In this document: in pieces, positions 11,001-21,223 of the stretch | How positions within the stretch are numbered: position 1 is the stretch's first letter | Layout: the number at the start of each line of letters is the position of its first letter | Notes under the pieces: model-generated | Database searches by the model: none | What the model was told of the DNA's origin: nothing | What the model saw: only the letters and a program-made list of their open reading frames with translations | Origin: Discostella pseudostelligera | Lineage: Eukaryota; Bacillariophyta; Thalassiosirophyceae; Thalassiosirales; Thalassiosiraceae | Length of the DNA: 27,588 bases | NCBI GenBank assembly: GCA_036940085.1 | Contig: JALLBK010000298.1 | Location: 1 to 27,588, forward strand | Reading direction: 5' to 3' | Translations under genes and position numbers: made by a program

Positions 11001-13682
11001 TGGACTCATCAACGACACGACGGAAAGTTATGGAATCTCAATGCCTACCGTACTGACATGATTCAGGCGTTGGGAGGTGTAGAGGGAATTCTTGAACATA
11101 CACTTTTCAAAGGAACTTATTTTCCTACCTGGGAAGGTCTTTTCTGGGAGAAGGCGTCAGGATTCGAAGAGAGCATGAAGTTCAAGAAATTGACAAATGC
11201 TCAGCGCAGTGGTCTCACACAAATTCCTAACCGTCGTTTCACATTGTGGTGGTCACCCACTATCAATCGAGCAAATGTCTATGTTGGGTTTCAAGTCCAA
11301 CTTGATCTGACTGGCATCTTTATGCATGGGAAAATCCCCACTCTGAAGATTTCGTTGATCCAAATCTTCAGGGCGCACTTATGGCAAAAGATTCACGAAT
11401 CAATCACCATGGATATTGTGCAAGTGTTTGACCAAGAGTTGGATGCTCTGGAAATTGAGAGTGTGCAGAAGGAAACGATCCACCCGCGCAAATCGTACAA
11501 AATGAACAGCAGCTGTGCGGACTTGGTCCTGTTCGCCGCATACAAATGGCCCGTGTCTAAGCCTAGTTTGCTTCACGATACAAAAGACAACTATGACGAT
11601 GGAAATACTTCGAATAAATATTGGCTCGACATTCAACTCAGATGGGGGGATTTTGATTCTCATGATATTGAGAGATACTCGAGAGCGAAGTTCCTCGACT
11701 ACACAACTGACAACATGAGCATTTATCCTTCTCCAACTGGCTGCTTGATCGCCATCGACCTTGCTTACTCTTTGTACAGTGGCTTCGGAAACTACATCCC
11801 TGGAGGCAAGCCGTTGTTGCAGCAAGCCATGGCCAAGATCATCAAAGCCAATCCTGCCTTGTATGTCTTGCGCGAGCGCATTCGTAAGGGTCTACAGTTG
11901 TATTCTAGTGAGCCTACGGAGCCGTATCTGAGCTCCCAAAACTACGGCGAGCTTTTCAGTAACCAAGTAATTTGGTTTGTTGATGATACCAACGTGTATC
12001 GCGTGACAATTCACAAGACATTTGAAGGAAACTTGACTACCAAACCAATCAATGGTGCCATCTTTATCTTCAATCCTCGCACGGGTCAGCTGTTCTTAAA
12101 GATTATTCACACCAGTGTTTGGGCAGGTCAGAAGCGCCTCTCTCAGTTAGCTAAGTGGAAGACGGCAGAGGAAGTTGCAGCTCTCATTCGATCACTTCCA
12201 ATTGAAGAGCAGCCCAAACAGATCATCGTGACCAGAAAAGGCATGCTTGACCCGCTTGAAGTCCATTGTTTGGATTTCCCTAATATTGTGCTCAAGGGAT
12301 CTGAACTTCAGCTCCCGTTTCAGGCGGCTCTTAAGGTGGAGAAGTTTGGTGACTTGATTCTCCGTGCTACCGAGCCGCAGATGGTGTTGTTCAATATCTT
12401 CGACGATTGGCTCAAGACGATATCATCATACACGGCGTTTTCTCGACTCATATTGATCCTTCGCGGGCTTCATGTGAATGTAGACAAGGTGAAAATCATC
12501 TTGCGACCCGACAACAGTGTGATTACTGAACCTCACCATGTTTGGCCGACACTCACTGATGAGCAATGGATCAAGGTGGAAGTCGCCTTGAAAGACCTAA
12601 TTCTCGCGGACTACGGAAAGAAGAACAATGTCAATGTTTCCAGTTTGACGCAAAGTGAGATTCGCGACATTATTCTTGGAATGGAAATCTCTCCTCCTTC
12701 GTTGCAACGGCAGCAAGTTGCTGAGATTGAAGCTCAGGCCAGGGAGCAATCACAGATGACAGCAACCACCACAAAGACTACCAATGTACATGGCGAGCAG
12801 ATAGTTGTCACCACAACTACTCAGTACGAGGCAGCTACATTCCAAAGCAAAACTGATTGGAGGGTTCGTGCAATTAGCGCAACGAACCTCCATCTGCGCA
12901 CAAAGCACATTTATGTGTCTTCTGAGGACATCTCAGAGGAAGGGTTGACATACGTTCTACCGAAGAACATTCTCAGTACATTTATCACCATTGCCGACTT
13001 GCGAACACAGATCGCAGGGTATCTGTATGGAATCACACCTCCTGATAATGACCAAGTGAGGGAAGTGAGGTGCATCGTGTTAGTGCCACAAGTTGGAAAT
13101 CACCAGAGTGTGACACTTCCGAAGGCGTTGCCAAATCATGAATTGCTCGAGGAATTGGAGCCTCTTGGCTGGATCCACACGCAGCCTCACGAGCTCATTC
13201 AGAATGGAGTTCAGGTGCTCCCTGCCCCCGATGTTCTCATGCACGCTGGCATTATGGAGGACAACAAGAAGGCATGGTCTAGTCAGAATGAAATCATAAT
13301 CACTACATCGTTCACTCAGGGATCCTGCTCATTGACTGCATACCGAATTACTGATTCTGGACTGCAGTGGGGAAAGAAGAATCGCAACATTGCTGGAGGC
13401 GTAGGGAATGCACAGGGATATTCTTCCAGCTGTTATGAAAAGGTGCAAATGCTCCTCAGTGATAGGTTCCAGGGATTTTTCATGGTTCCAGAAGGGGGGC
13501 TCGGTTGGAACTACAACTTCCAGGGCGTTAAGCATAACAAGGGGATGGAGTACACGTTAAGGTTAGATACTCCAGAGAGGTTCTATGCCGAGTGCCATAG
13601 GCCTCAGCATTTCCTTTCTTTTGTTCAGATGGAAGAAGGGGACGAGGCCGAGGATGCGGACCTGGAGGATTTCCTCGATTAG
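5066..13682 (+). CDS. PRPF8: PRP8, core U5 snRNP splicing factor, six exons
   Basis: Exons, by GT-AG junctions and frame: 5066-5162, 5482-5549, 5644-5766, 5852-5881, 6004-6033 and 6147-13682. They encode 2627 residues. Exon 1 ([11 protein letters not shown]) to exon 6 encode a Pro/Gly/Met-rich leader of PGM repeats. From residue about 170 ([20 protein letters not shown]) the PRO8NT region begins, and identity to animal PRP8 is then near-continuous. PROCN core follows (about 700-1130), then RRM and U5/U6 snRNA-binding regions ([20 protein letters not shown] at about 1680), the RNase H-like domain (from about 1900, [16 protein letters not shown]), and the JAB1/MPN domain at the C-terminus. PRP8 scaffolds the spliceosome active site in the nucleus and its MPN domain regulates the Brr2 helicase. 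It is longer than human PRP8 (2335 aa) because of the leader and two acidic insertions, about residues 345-410 and 585-635. All 7.5 kb of exon 6 is intron-free, and no intein is seen. Confidence 0.96.
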
Positions 13683-13841
13683 AGTGAGAGGTGAAAGTCG
13701 CAGTTTGAATGCATTAATACTCAGATAATAACTCTATATTTTTTTCGCAGAGTGCATGATTCATCAACTCGTAAGCATCTCCTCTCCATCTTGTTTCAAT
13801 GTCTCTTGTAACTCGATTCCATACCGTAGTAGCAGATTTTT

Positions 13842-16800
13842 CTATGCAATAACCCTCGTATCCATCGACAACCCATCTCTCTTTCGACTACGCTCACACA
13901 CTGCCGTAAATCTCCGCACTGACGAATTAAACTCATCTCGAGCCACTCGATTGTACAGTGTCGCTAGAAACGCACTCTTCGCATGCTCTGGCGCTACCAT
14001 TAACGGTGGCTGAATCCATTGCATGAGCAGTTCCGGACATAGCTGATTTAGATGAAAAAGTACCCCGGCAATTGAACCACTTCCTGAATCAAGACGATAG
14101 GCTGGCAAGTCGCCCAATAGAGCCTGGGCAAGGTTTATCACAAGTGGCTGACCTTCCGCAAGTATGGCTTGTTCGAGGGCAGCTATATTCGCCTGCTCAT
14201 TAGCATCCAATGCAGTACTAGATCGCAATTTCAGACTGTACGAGACGGTATTCTCCAAGAAATTGAGAGTTCCTCGATTAGCATCTCGGTGGTGCAATTT
14301 CATTCCAATAGCGGCACACTGCAGTAACGAGTTGAGCAGCGAACTTTGAACCAGAGGTGAAGGGCAATAATTGACCATTCGTCCAATCATGAAGAAAAAT
14401 TCCTCGACGACATCCGGATGAGCAATAAAGTCATTTGTGGTTCGCAATGCACTGAATACTGCCGATGAAAGATTCGCTACCATTTCATACATCAGCTGCG
14501 ATTGAGCTGGATCCCTTCCATATTCCGACACAATGATGCTGGCCAAGTAAAGGTAAGGAGATGAGAAGGAAGTAGAGAAGTTTCTGACAGTCTGCTCAAC
14601 CAACGATTCGAGCAAAGGGGCATAATGAGCTGGGCCACACTCTCGCAGTGAGTGTTTGTGCAGTCGACATAGCTTTTCACAAAAGTTGAAATCTCGTGGA
14701 CATTTCTGACTGACAGCATCAAGCATCGGCCATGTTTCACGCATGAGACTGAGGATGAACTCCGATCGATTCAGCGTTCCCGCAGCCTGGTGCGATGTCG
14801 CTGGTGGGAGACGAAGGTACTGAATGAGCGTAGTTAGTCGACAGACCTCGGCAGATATTTGTTTTGGACTTGAGGCATTGTCCGAGGAGGCGATTGCTTT
14901 CAAATTGTTGATGATTGGTTGAGCCAAGTGGTTGATAATCGAAGGTTCATTCACTAGCTTGTTCGATACTGCCTTGCAAACTCCCTCGAGGACCTCAAGC
15001 TCATTTTTAAGGTCCAGAATGAAATCCTCCCCACTTCCCACCGACGACGTTCGATGCTGCTCCCTCGCTGCCACAATTCCATCATACAACTGCAATACTG
15101 TATCACCTAAAGAATCACATCGCTCACAAATCTCGCGTATTGCCACTGCCGCAGCGGCGGCGCATTTCGGTATAGATAGTCCCTGTGCCAAGTACGGCAG
15201 CAGCGGCTGCAAATAAGTTGGTTGTAGGCCCAACCACGCGGCATATTTCCCCACAGTCTGACATGCCGTGGCTCGTAATAGTGGGGCGTCACCCGGAAGT
15301 TGAGTAATGAGACTCATCACAAACGGAATGACACGTTGTTCGTCCGAGGGCACATACATCGAAACTGCTTGTATCGACTGCAAATACCCTTCTATTCCAT
15401 GCCAATCATTGCTGCCACTGCTCGATGACGAAGACGATGCCATCCGTCGACATTCTTCTTGTAACGAATCTCCCATGGCACGCAATACCAGCTCCCCCCC
15501 GAGCAAACGACAACAATCCTCAATAGTATCCAAAAAGTACATTCGTATTCCCTCAATATCATCCAATCGATCAATACTCATATCATCCACCCCCACGGGA
15601 TAACGCAATAAATTTGCACATATCGTCAACAGTCTCGTGAGTTGGGGTGCAAATGCATCAATCTTAATCTGACGATATTCATATGGTTCCAATTCCTCAA
15701 GTCCAATCACAAATCGATACCAAAAGTGTAGGGTGATGCCGGCAATATCCTTATCGGGAATGCTCGAGCACTGTAGTACTAGCTCCACCAGTGCGGCTTG
15801 ATTCATCTCCTCATGGCTTAAAATGAGACTAAGGTACGATTCGGCCATTTCGGTAAATAGTCGACAATATCCCCGCATTCCATCTTCATCCTCTTCATCA
15901 ATGGATTTTTGAAATGGACTTCTCGTTGCTTGATTGGTTTGTTGTTGTGGATGTGTCTCTCCCAATGCCATGACCCGGGGAATAATCGCCCTAACAAGCC
16001 CCTCCACACCACGTCGATGACTAGGATAGGTCCGTAATAATTCCACTACTACATCCACGGCCAATTCAAACCCTCCTCTATTCGAATCGGTCAATAAGTC
16101 AAACAACCATGGCAGCAATACGGCACTGCTGCTAGTGCTACTGCTGATGCCACTGTTGCTGGCATTTGCATTCTCCGATGATGCCACCAACAATTGTGGA
16201 TCCATATCCACAATCCTAATCCAACTCTGCAAACAACTTAACACTGCCTCAATTGTCGCTACATCACTATTCACCGAATGAGGATGATGATTGTGCTGTG
16301 ATATCGACGACAATACCGCGCGTTCACATAATCCCAATACAATATTCGAAGAATTGCGCAACATGTCACGATATCTCCATAATTCCTCCTCTTCATTATT
16401 CACCAAGACCAATCGATGAGAATCAGCCTCCTCGGGTAAACTACGGAATAATTCCAGTATGGCCGGTCCTAATTCTGGATGTGGCACTAGGACATTATTC
16501 GCAATGTCAGTTAAACAAGTGTCCCAATTCATTTGCACAGCCAAGGAGGCAATAGCCATGGAAAGTCGAGTGACCAATGGTTTATTGGCTGGACGATTTT
16601 CATAGGGAGCACGTGCATTATCGGTAGCATGTGCGATAAAGTGATTTAATAGCGAGTCACGTAAGGAGGGGAGAGAAGAGACGGGGAGTTGGTAGACGTC
16701 ACTTAGACATTTGGCATGGAGGGTTTGTGCTGCGAAGAATTGACGTTGGGTGCGCAGGGTGGAGTCTTCTGCAATTGCAGATGTGGTAGTGGGCGCGTCA

Positions 16801-17129
16801 TTGGACAAGAGACGATCGCAGACCATCCAGGCTACGGCAGTTCGTTGGAATGAAGTTAGATAGCGATCGGCAACATCGCGCCGTCCAAAGGGAGCAGAAG
16901 CAGATGCAGAAGAGTCGCTGTGGGCATGATGAAGATGGTGACCCGACGACGACGACGTGTTGGGTGCGTAGACGGTTTGTAATGCCAACAATACGCGAGG
17001 CAACTCCTGCTCGGGGTCGGAGCTATGGGGGGGCAGCTCTATTAATTGCTGCTGCGGCTGTTGCTCATGATGATGATGATGATGCTGTGGTGGGTGTGGC
17101 GGCGGAGGCGATTTGGAGCTCATGGTCAT
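13842..17129 (-). CDS. TNPO3: Transportin-3 / MTR10-type importin-beta family protein
   Basis: Predicted protein of 1095 residues from the ATG at 17129; a second ATG is at 17123. The frame stays open to 17345 but has no upstream ATG (it would begin at GTG), and conserved sequence starts later. The leader is Pro/His/Gln-rich. Homology begins at about residue 42 with LPRVLLALQTVY, then FQRTAVAWMVCDRLL (about 93-107), QRQFFAAQTLHAK (about 128-140) and SLPSLRDSLL (about 152-161), the characteristic start of transportin-3/importin-13/MTR10 proteins. Alpha-helical HEAT-like sequence follows to the end, including GYCRLFTEMAESYLSLIL and ITLHFWYRFV. These proteins carry SR splicing factors and other RNA-binding cargo through nuclear pores with Ran-GTP. 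It is longer than human TNPO3 (923 aa) because of low-complexity inserts. No introns are needed. The gene is tail-to-tail with PRP8, 159 bases apart. Confidence 0.9.
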   Translation of the reverse strand: MTMSSKSPPPPHPPQHHHHHHEQQPQQQLIELPPHSSDPEQELPRVLLALQTVYAPNTSSSSGHHLHHAHSDSSASASAPFGRRDVADRYLTSFQRTAVAWMVCDRLLSNDAPTTTSAIAEDSTLRTQRQFFAAQTLHAKCLSDVYQLPVSSLPSLRDSLLNHFIAHATDNARAPYENRPANKPLVTRLSMAIASLAVQMNWDTCLTDIANNVLVPHPELGPAILELFRSLPEEADSHRLVLVNNEEEELWRYRDMLRNSSNIVLGLCERAVLSSISQHNHHPHSVNSDVATIEAVLSCLQSWIRIVDMDPQLLVASSENANASNSGISSSTSSSAVLLPWLFDLLTDSNRGGFELAVDVVVELLRTYPSHRRGVEGLVRAIIPRVMALGETHPQQQTNQATRSPFQKSIDEEDEDGMRGYCRLFTEMAESYLSLILSHEEMNQAALVELVLQCSSIPDKDIAGITLHFWYRFVIGLEELEPYEYRQIKIDAFAPQLTRLLTICANLLRYPVGVDDMSIDRLDDIEGIRMYFLDTIEDCCRLLGGELVLRAMGDSLQEECRRMASSSSSSSGSNDWHGIEGYLQSIQAVSMYVPSDEQRVIPFVMSLITQLPGDAPLLRATACQTVGKYAAWLGLQPTYLQPLLPYLAQGLSIPKCAAAAAVAIREICERCDSLGDTVLQLYDGIVAAREQHRTSSVGSGEDFILDLKNELEVLEGVCKAVSNKLVNEPSIINHLAQPIINNLKAIASSDNASSPKQISAEVCRLTTLIQYLRLPPATSHQAAGTLNRSEFILSLMRETWPMLDAVSQKCPRDFNFCEKLCRLHKHSLRECGPAHYAPLLESLVEQTVRNFSTSFSSPYLYLASIIVSEYGRDPAQSQLMYEMVANLSSAVFSALRTTNDFIAHPDVVEEFFFMIGRMVNYCPSPLVQSSLLNSLLQCAAIGMKLHHRDANRGTLNFLENTVSYSLKLRSSTALDANEQANIAALEQAILAEGQPLVINLAQALLGDLPAYRLDSGSGSIAGVLFHLNQLCPELLMQWIQPPLMVAPEHAKSAFLATLYNRVARDEFNSSVRRFTAVCERSRKRDGLSMDTRVIA

Positions 17130-17742
17130 GCAATGTCCACCATGGCCATGGTCATGGTCAGCGTTCGATATCCGTGTTTTGAGTTTTGAGTGAGATCGGT
17201 GTGGTAGGAAATGCAGCTCATTTTGGCGATATTGCTGGGTGCGCAGCAATCGCCAAACTGAGATCCTCTCCAACTCTCCCGCCGCCCGGCTTCTATCTGT
17301 CCGTCGTGCGTCCGGTCCCCATCCCAGAGAAGCCAAAGATGCCACGTGGAAGATATGATGCTTCTCCCGCCAAATATTTTGTCTAGTTTAGCAAAGATAT
17401 TGTCTAACTTTCTGAATCTTTTAATAATTTAGCCGAAACCACTCTCTACACTCTTTTTTGCGACATCGCGACGACGACCGACGACGACGGTGACGGGAGC
17501 GGCAGTAGTATCACTAGAGCACGGACAAGGACAAGAGTATCGTAGCAGCGCCAAACCATGATGCTCCATGATATTGCCGCAATAACCCTCCGATAGTAGG
17601 CACCAACCGCGCAGAGTGAGACGCCCGCTCTGAAGAGAAGCAGTGGGATGAAAAAGGAAATTAATTCCATTTTGAAATTCGGAGTTTCAGTTTGAGCCGC
17701 CATCACCATCATCACATTCACCTAGAATCTCTGAACACAACC
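17130..17742. promoter_or_regulatory. Divergent promoter between transportin-3 and PH-DUF1336 genes
   Basis: These 613 bases have no ATG-initiated gene. CTGTCCGTCG at 17297-17306 is CGACGGACAG on the minus strand, facing the transportin gene. A GAC/CGA-rich patch is at about 17460-17500 and an AT-rich stretch at about 17385-17435. Frames reported in this stretch are GC-rich out-of-frame readings without recognisable protein features. Confidence 0.55.
17297..17306 (-). promoter_or_regulatory. CGACGGACAG element, transportin-3 side
   Basis: Exact copy of the 10-mer on the minus strand. It lies 177 bases upstream of the transportin-3 ATG at 17129, counted from its first base, in the sense orientation. 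Function is inferred from recurrence and position only. Confidence 0.38.
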
Positions 17743-20138
17743 ATGCCCCAAACACCCGCCAACACTGTCGACGAAGCCAACAGATCCATCAATACTTACT
17801 ATAGCAACCGCTATCGTACTGGAAGCTCTGGTAGTGCAGCGGCATATGTCCAAAATTCACCCAGTGTTGACGAAGACGATAGTTTATATGATGGTGATCA
17901 TGATGCCGAAGTGAGTTTCTACGGTCACGGTGGTGGCGGTGGCGGTGGTGGTGTGGCATTGGCTCCGGGAGAGCTCACGCCCACCAACAACAATAATAAG
18001 GGGATGGGACAGTACGATTTAGTTGGGAGTATGTGGAAGAGGAGGTTTGGATTAGGTCGAAATGCCGACAGGAATTGGTGAGTTGAGATTATTGTAGGTG
18101 GTGTCTTCAGTGGCATGTTCGATCCATGCTCTAATTTTCATAACCTATATTCAATACAGGGTCATGAGATGCTTCACACTTAACGGTCCCATCTTGTGCT
18201 ACCATGAAGAATCCGAAATTGAATCCGTAGCCGATTCATCCAAGCCACGCGCACTTCTCAACCTCTCCAAAGTCGAAACAATTGCCGAAATGCATTCCAA
18301 GCAAAAGCCAGGCTTGCCCACCCAGGATCTTTTAACCATCAACATTTATGATCCCATCGTGCACGCCAAACGAAAGTGGGAAATGTGCTGTACATCCAAG
18401 GAGCAGCAGTTGCTTTGGTATAAGGCTATTAATTACTATGATGGAAAGCCAGTGATCGGTTCAACTGATAAGTTTATGGGAGTGCTGGAACCACCGGTGT
18501 CTCCGAACGTGCGGAATAGTTGTCCTACACCAGATATTATGACCACTTCTATCATGCGAATGTCCTCTCGTGATGCACCGATGATAGATGATGTGGAGCT
18601 GATTGCAAAAGCAGCGGCCAAGGCGGCAGAAATTTTGATGGACCATCAGCAGCAGCAAATGAAGAACTATTCCAACGAAATGATGGCAATGATAGTTGTG
18701 GGTGTCAATATGTTGATATACTTCGCCAGGAATGGGTCCGAGCAGACTTACAAAGCAATACAATTCGTCATGAATGCATTCGTCTTGTACTCGGCGTATC
18801 AAAACATGACATCCAAATCTGCGTCGAAGTCCCAACGTGGTCCCAAGGCTCGTGCAGCCAAATCGAAGATAATCACCGCAGAGAGGGAAGACACTCCTCG
18901 TTCTCCTTTGGCAAAAGAACAACAACCTATTAGCAATCTTTCCAGCTTTGCTAAAAAAATACCCGCGGGGACGACAATACCACGTGCTCCCCCCACAAAG
19001 AATAGTGAGTTGGCGAAACAACTGCAAATCCATGATCGGAACTCCGCCCAGGCCATTCGAGCATATGCCGCAGCACCCACCAATGATATCGAAGTGAAAG
19101 CACACTCCTACGCCAACACCGATGCCAGCTTGTTCCAACTACGTGTGGGTCCAAATTACAAGAAGAATAAGCAAAAGGCACCAAGCGCACCTGCATTGTA
19201 TGATTTACTATCGATGGATTTCTTGTATGCAGATTCACCATTAAAGAATACTGCTGATAAGTTCCGCATCCCATCCATTCCGGGCATTACTGACGTATCT
19301 ACGGGACATGCGCACATCCCCCCAATGTTGATTATCAACACGTGGTTGCCGGGAGAGGAGCCTAGTATGTTTCAAAAGAGTACCGATGGGGAGACCTACT
19401 CCATTCCAATGGTGTTCGTGTTGTCACAAGATACATTGAGACAGCTAAAAGATATCGAAACTGCCAGTCCTGGAGTGAAGTTGTGGTCAGNTGTTGTCAC
19501 AAGATACATTGAGACAGCTAAAAGATATCGAAACTGCCAGTCCTGGAGTGAAGTTGTGGTCAGAGTGGTGTCGTCGAGCGGAGAATGAACTTGACTTTCG
19601 AGGACGATTTAAGTGCATGGGAATGATTGAAAATATCGAATCTACAGGGTAAGAGTGGTTGTATTGGTCCGTCTCAATTGTCTGTTTGTTCTATCTCATT
19701 CATATCCCAATTCAATTTGCTCTTCACAAAAACTAGTGTACCAAAATTTATTCAAGGATATAACGGCAAACCTGCCCTCGTCACGAAATCTGGTACCTTC
19801 ACACGACATGAGAATTACATCGAGTTCAGCATAAATGTAAATATGTGGGCTTTTCTTGCCAAGAAGGGGCTGTGGACGCTGGAACCAACCTTTCCTGATT
19901 TTATCTTCAATGTTGGTTTTACAATTGAGGCGAGGAAGGATGAAGAGATGCCTGGTGAGTTTGTAGGAATGCATTCCTCGATTTGTTTTTGTTCGTATCC
20001 AGTCGAATATGACCTCATTCCTAACGACGTAACCCATGCTTTTGAACCATAACAGAGGTTCTATTGGGAGGATGCAGACTCATGAACTTGGATCCAGATA
20101 AGACCGTCGTCGATGGCGTGGATGATGTAGAGATTTGA
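17743..20138 (+). CDS. PH domain protein with membrane hairpin and DUF1336 (EDR2-like) domain; assembly-disrupted
   Basis: Exons: 17743-18077, 18160-19648, 19737-19954 and 20056-20138, all GT-AG. As given, exon 2 is frameshifted because 19419-19490 is repeated exactly at 19492-19563 after one N; dropping the 73 extra bases gives a continuous 683-residue protein. Residues about 95-203 form a PH domain (MWKRRFGLGR, then WVMRCFTLNGPILCYHEE, ending KEQQLLWYKAINYY), a phosphoinositide-binding fold. Residues about 288-330 hold two hydrophobic segments (AMIVVGVNMLIYFA; AIQFVMNAFVLYSAY), a likely membrane hairpin. From about 437 (FQLRVGPNYKKNKQKAPS) to the end is the DUF1336/EDR2 C-terminal domain, including LIINTWLPG and, past the artefact, RGRFKCMGMIENI and NVNMWAFLAKKG. 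Plant EDR2 pairs PH, START and DUF1336; no START domain was recognised here. A lipid-sensing or lipid-transfer role is inferred. An upstream TTG at 17692 was rejected as start. Confidence 0.83.
19419..19563 (+). repeat. Exact 72-nt duplication around a single N (assembly join)
   Basis: Bases 19419-19490 and 19492-19563 are identical over 72 nt and are separated by one N at 19491. This is what an assembler leaves when it abuts two contigs that actually overlap. The extra 73 bases shift the frame of the PH-DUF1336 gene; collapsing them restores an open frame into conserved DUF1336 sequence. It should be treated as a sequencing artefact, not a pseudogene mutation. Confidence 0.93.
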
Positions 20139-20449
20139 ACACACTGACTCCTGTCTAAAGCATGGCGCACGAGCATCCAATTCTGGGGCTATATTAATAC
20201 TCCCTGGAAGTTTGCACAGAATGCACTTGTATACTTGTATTGCACCAGTTGCCCCACTCGTCAATTTTCCCCATGTGTGTGGAGCACGCCAAACATTAAA
20301 ATAATCTTTTGTATCGTACCCATCATTCAAATAGTGATCACGAGAGAGGTTCAACGTTGTCAGAGGTAGTCTTTCACTTCAACAGGTATCACAACAGGCA
20401 TACGCTTCAAAATATCTCTGTGAATGTTCATTGCAGTTATATATTCTTA
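20139..20449. other. Convergent intergenic region between PH-DUF1336 and UMP-CMP kinase genes
   Basis: This 311-base stretch should contain the two 3' UTRs. I see no RNA gene or repeat. A minus-strand frame of 97 codons covers 20061-20354, overlaps the last PH-DUF1336 exon, and has no ATG start (TTG only). It matches nothing I recognise and is not called. Confidence 0.6.
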
Positions 20450-21223
20450 TCACTCCTTCACAATCGATTCCAATTCCTGATACACCTCCTCTATCGAACG
20501 ATCAGCAATAATTTTCCGTACCTTCCCCTCTCCTTGGTACATTTGAATAATCGGCATACTCTCCTCCCGATAGGTTACGAATCGTTTACGAATCACATCA
20601 ATAGAATCATCATTCCGTCCAGAGATCTTGGCCCTTTCTAATAGACGTGATGTTAGTATATCCTCGGGACATTCAAAGAACAATACCATCTCAACCTGTG
20701 CTCGATGATCACCAATCACATCTCTCCATGCATTGACATTGCCTTCACTACGTGGGAAACCATCAATTAAAAATTTTGTTTGACCATTGGCCTTCTTCAA
20801 TTCCTCCATGGCATTTTTGATTAATAATACAGTAATTTCTGATGGAACAATCTTCCCCGCGGAGATGTTGGCATTGATAATGTCTGCCAATTCCGAACCT
20901 GCTTTCTGTCGTTCTGCGCGGAGCAAGTCACCGGCAGAGAGATGTGCCCAGCCAAGATTGTCGGATAGTAGTTGACATTGTGTGCCCTTGCCTGCGCCTG
21001 GACCACCGAGGACGAAGATTACTCGGAAGGTTTCGCCATTGTCGTCGCCGCCAGATGATGATGATGATGATGATGCGTCGGCATTGTTCTTGGCGGCTGA
21101 TTTGCGATGGAGATGGCGGACAAATGTGAAAGCGCTGCCTGCGAAGAGAAAAAGAGAGAAGGGGCAGAAGCCCTTGGAGGAGGAAGTGCCGCCGCCGGTG
21201 CAGTGGCTCTGTGCCATGGTCAT
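20450..21223 (-). CDS. CMPK1: UMP-CMP kinase with N-terminal membrane anchor or targeting leader
   Basis: Predicted protein of 257 residues; ATGs at 21223 and 21217. The enzyme phosphorylates UMP and CMP (and dCMP) with ATP to the diphosphates, for nucleic acid and nucleotide-sugar synthesis. The P-loop is GGPGAGKGT at 73-81, followed by HLSAGDLLRAER (NMP binding), GKIVPSEITVLLI, FLIDGFPRSEGN and a short LID (ERAKISGRNDD), which is typical of UMP-CMP kinases rather than long-LID adenylate kinases. The core fits the usual length of about 195 residues. Ahead of it are 65 extra residues with a hydrophobic stretch at about 20-35 (CPFSLFLFAGSAFTFV), then basic residues and a poly-Ser tract encoded by an ATC/TCA microsatellite (about 21055-21076). 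This suggests membrane anchoring or organelle targeting; no clear ASAFAP site is present. The gene is head-to-head with the RING protein gene. Confidence 0.93.
   Translation of the reverse strand: MTMAQSHCTGGGTSSSKGFCPFSLFLFAGSAFTFVRHLHRKSAAKNNADASSSSSSSGGDDNGETFRVIFVLGGPGAGKGTQCQLLSDNLGWAHLSAGDLLRAERQKAGSELADIINANISAGKIVPSEITVLLIKNAMEELKKANGQTKFLIDGFPRSEGNVNAWRDVIGDHRAQVEMVLFFECPEDILTSRLLERAKISGRNDDSIDVIRKRFVTYREESMPIIQMYQGEGKVRKIIADRSIEEVYQELESIVKE

Noticed and set aside
6147..13682. Intein in PRP8
   Set aside because: PRP8 is a common intein host in fungi, but homology here is continuous with no insertion carrying splicing or endonuclease blocks.
17130..17345. 72-residue N-terminal extension of transportin-3
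   Set aside because: It would start at GTG with no ATG before 17129, is not like the family, and contains the CGACGGACAG element, so it is treated as promoter and 5' UTR.
19419..19650. PH-DUF1336 gene as a pseudogene
   Set aside because: The only lesion is the N-linked exact duplication; frame and conserved sequence resume once it is collapsed.
20061..20354. 97-codon minus-strand frame with protein-like composition
   Set aside because: It starts only at TTG, overlaps the last PH-DUF1336 exon in antisense, and has no recognised domain; kept as a possible relic but not called.
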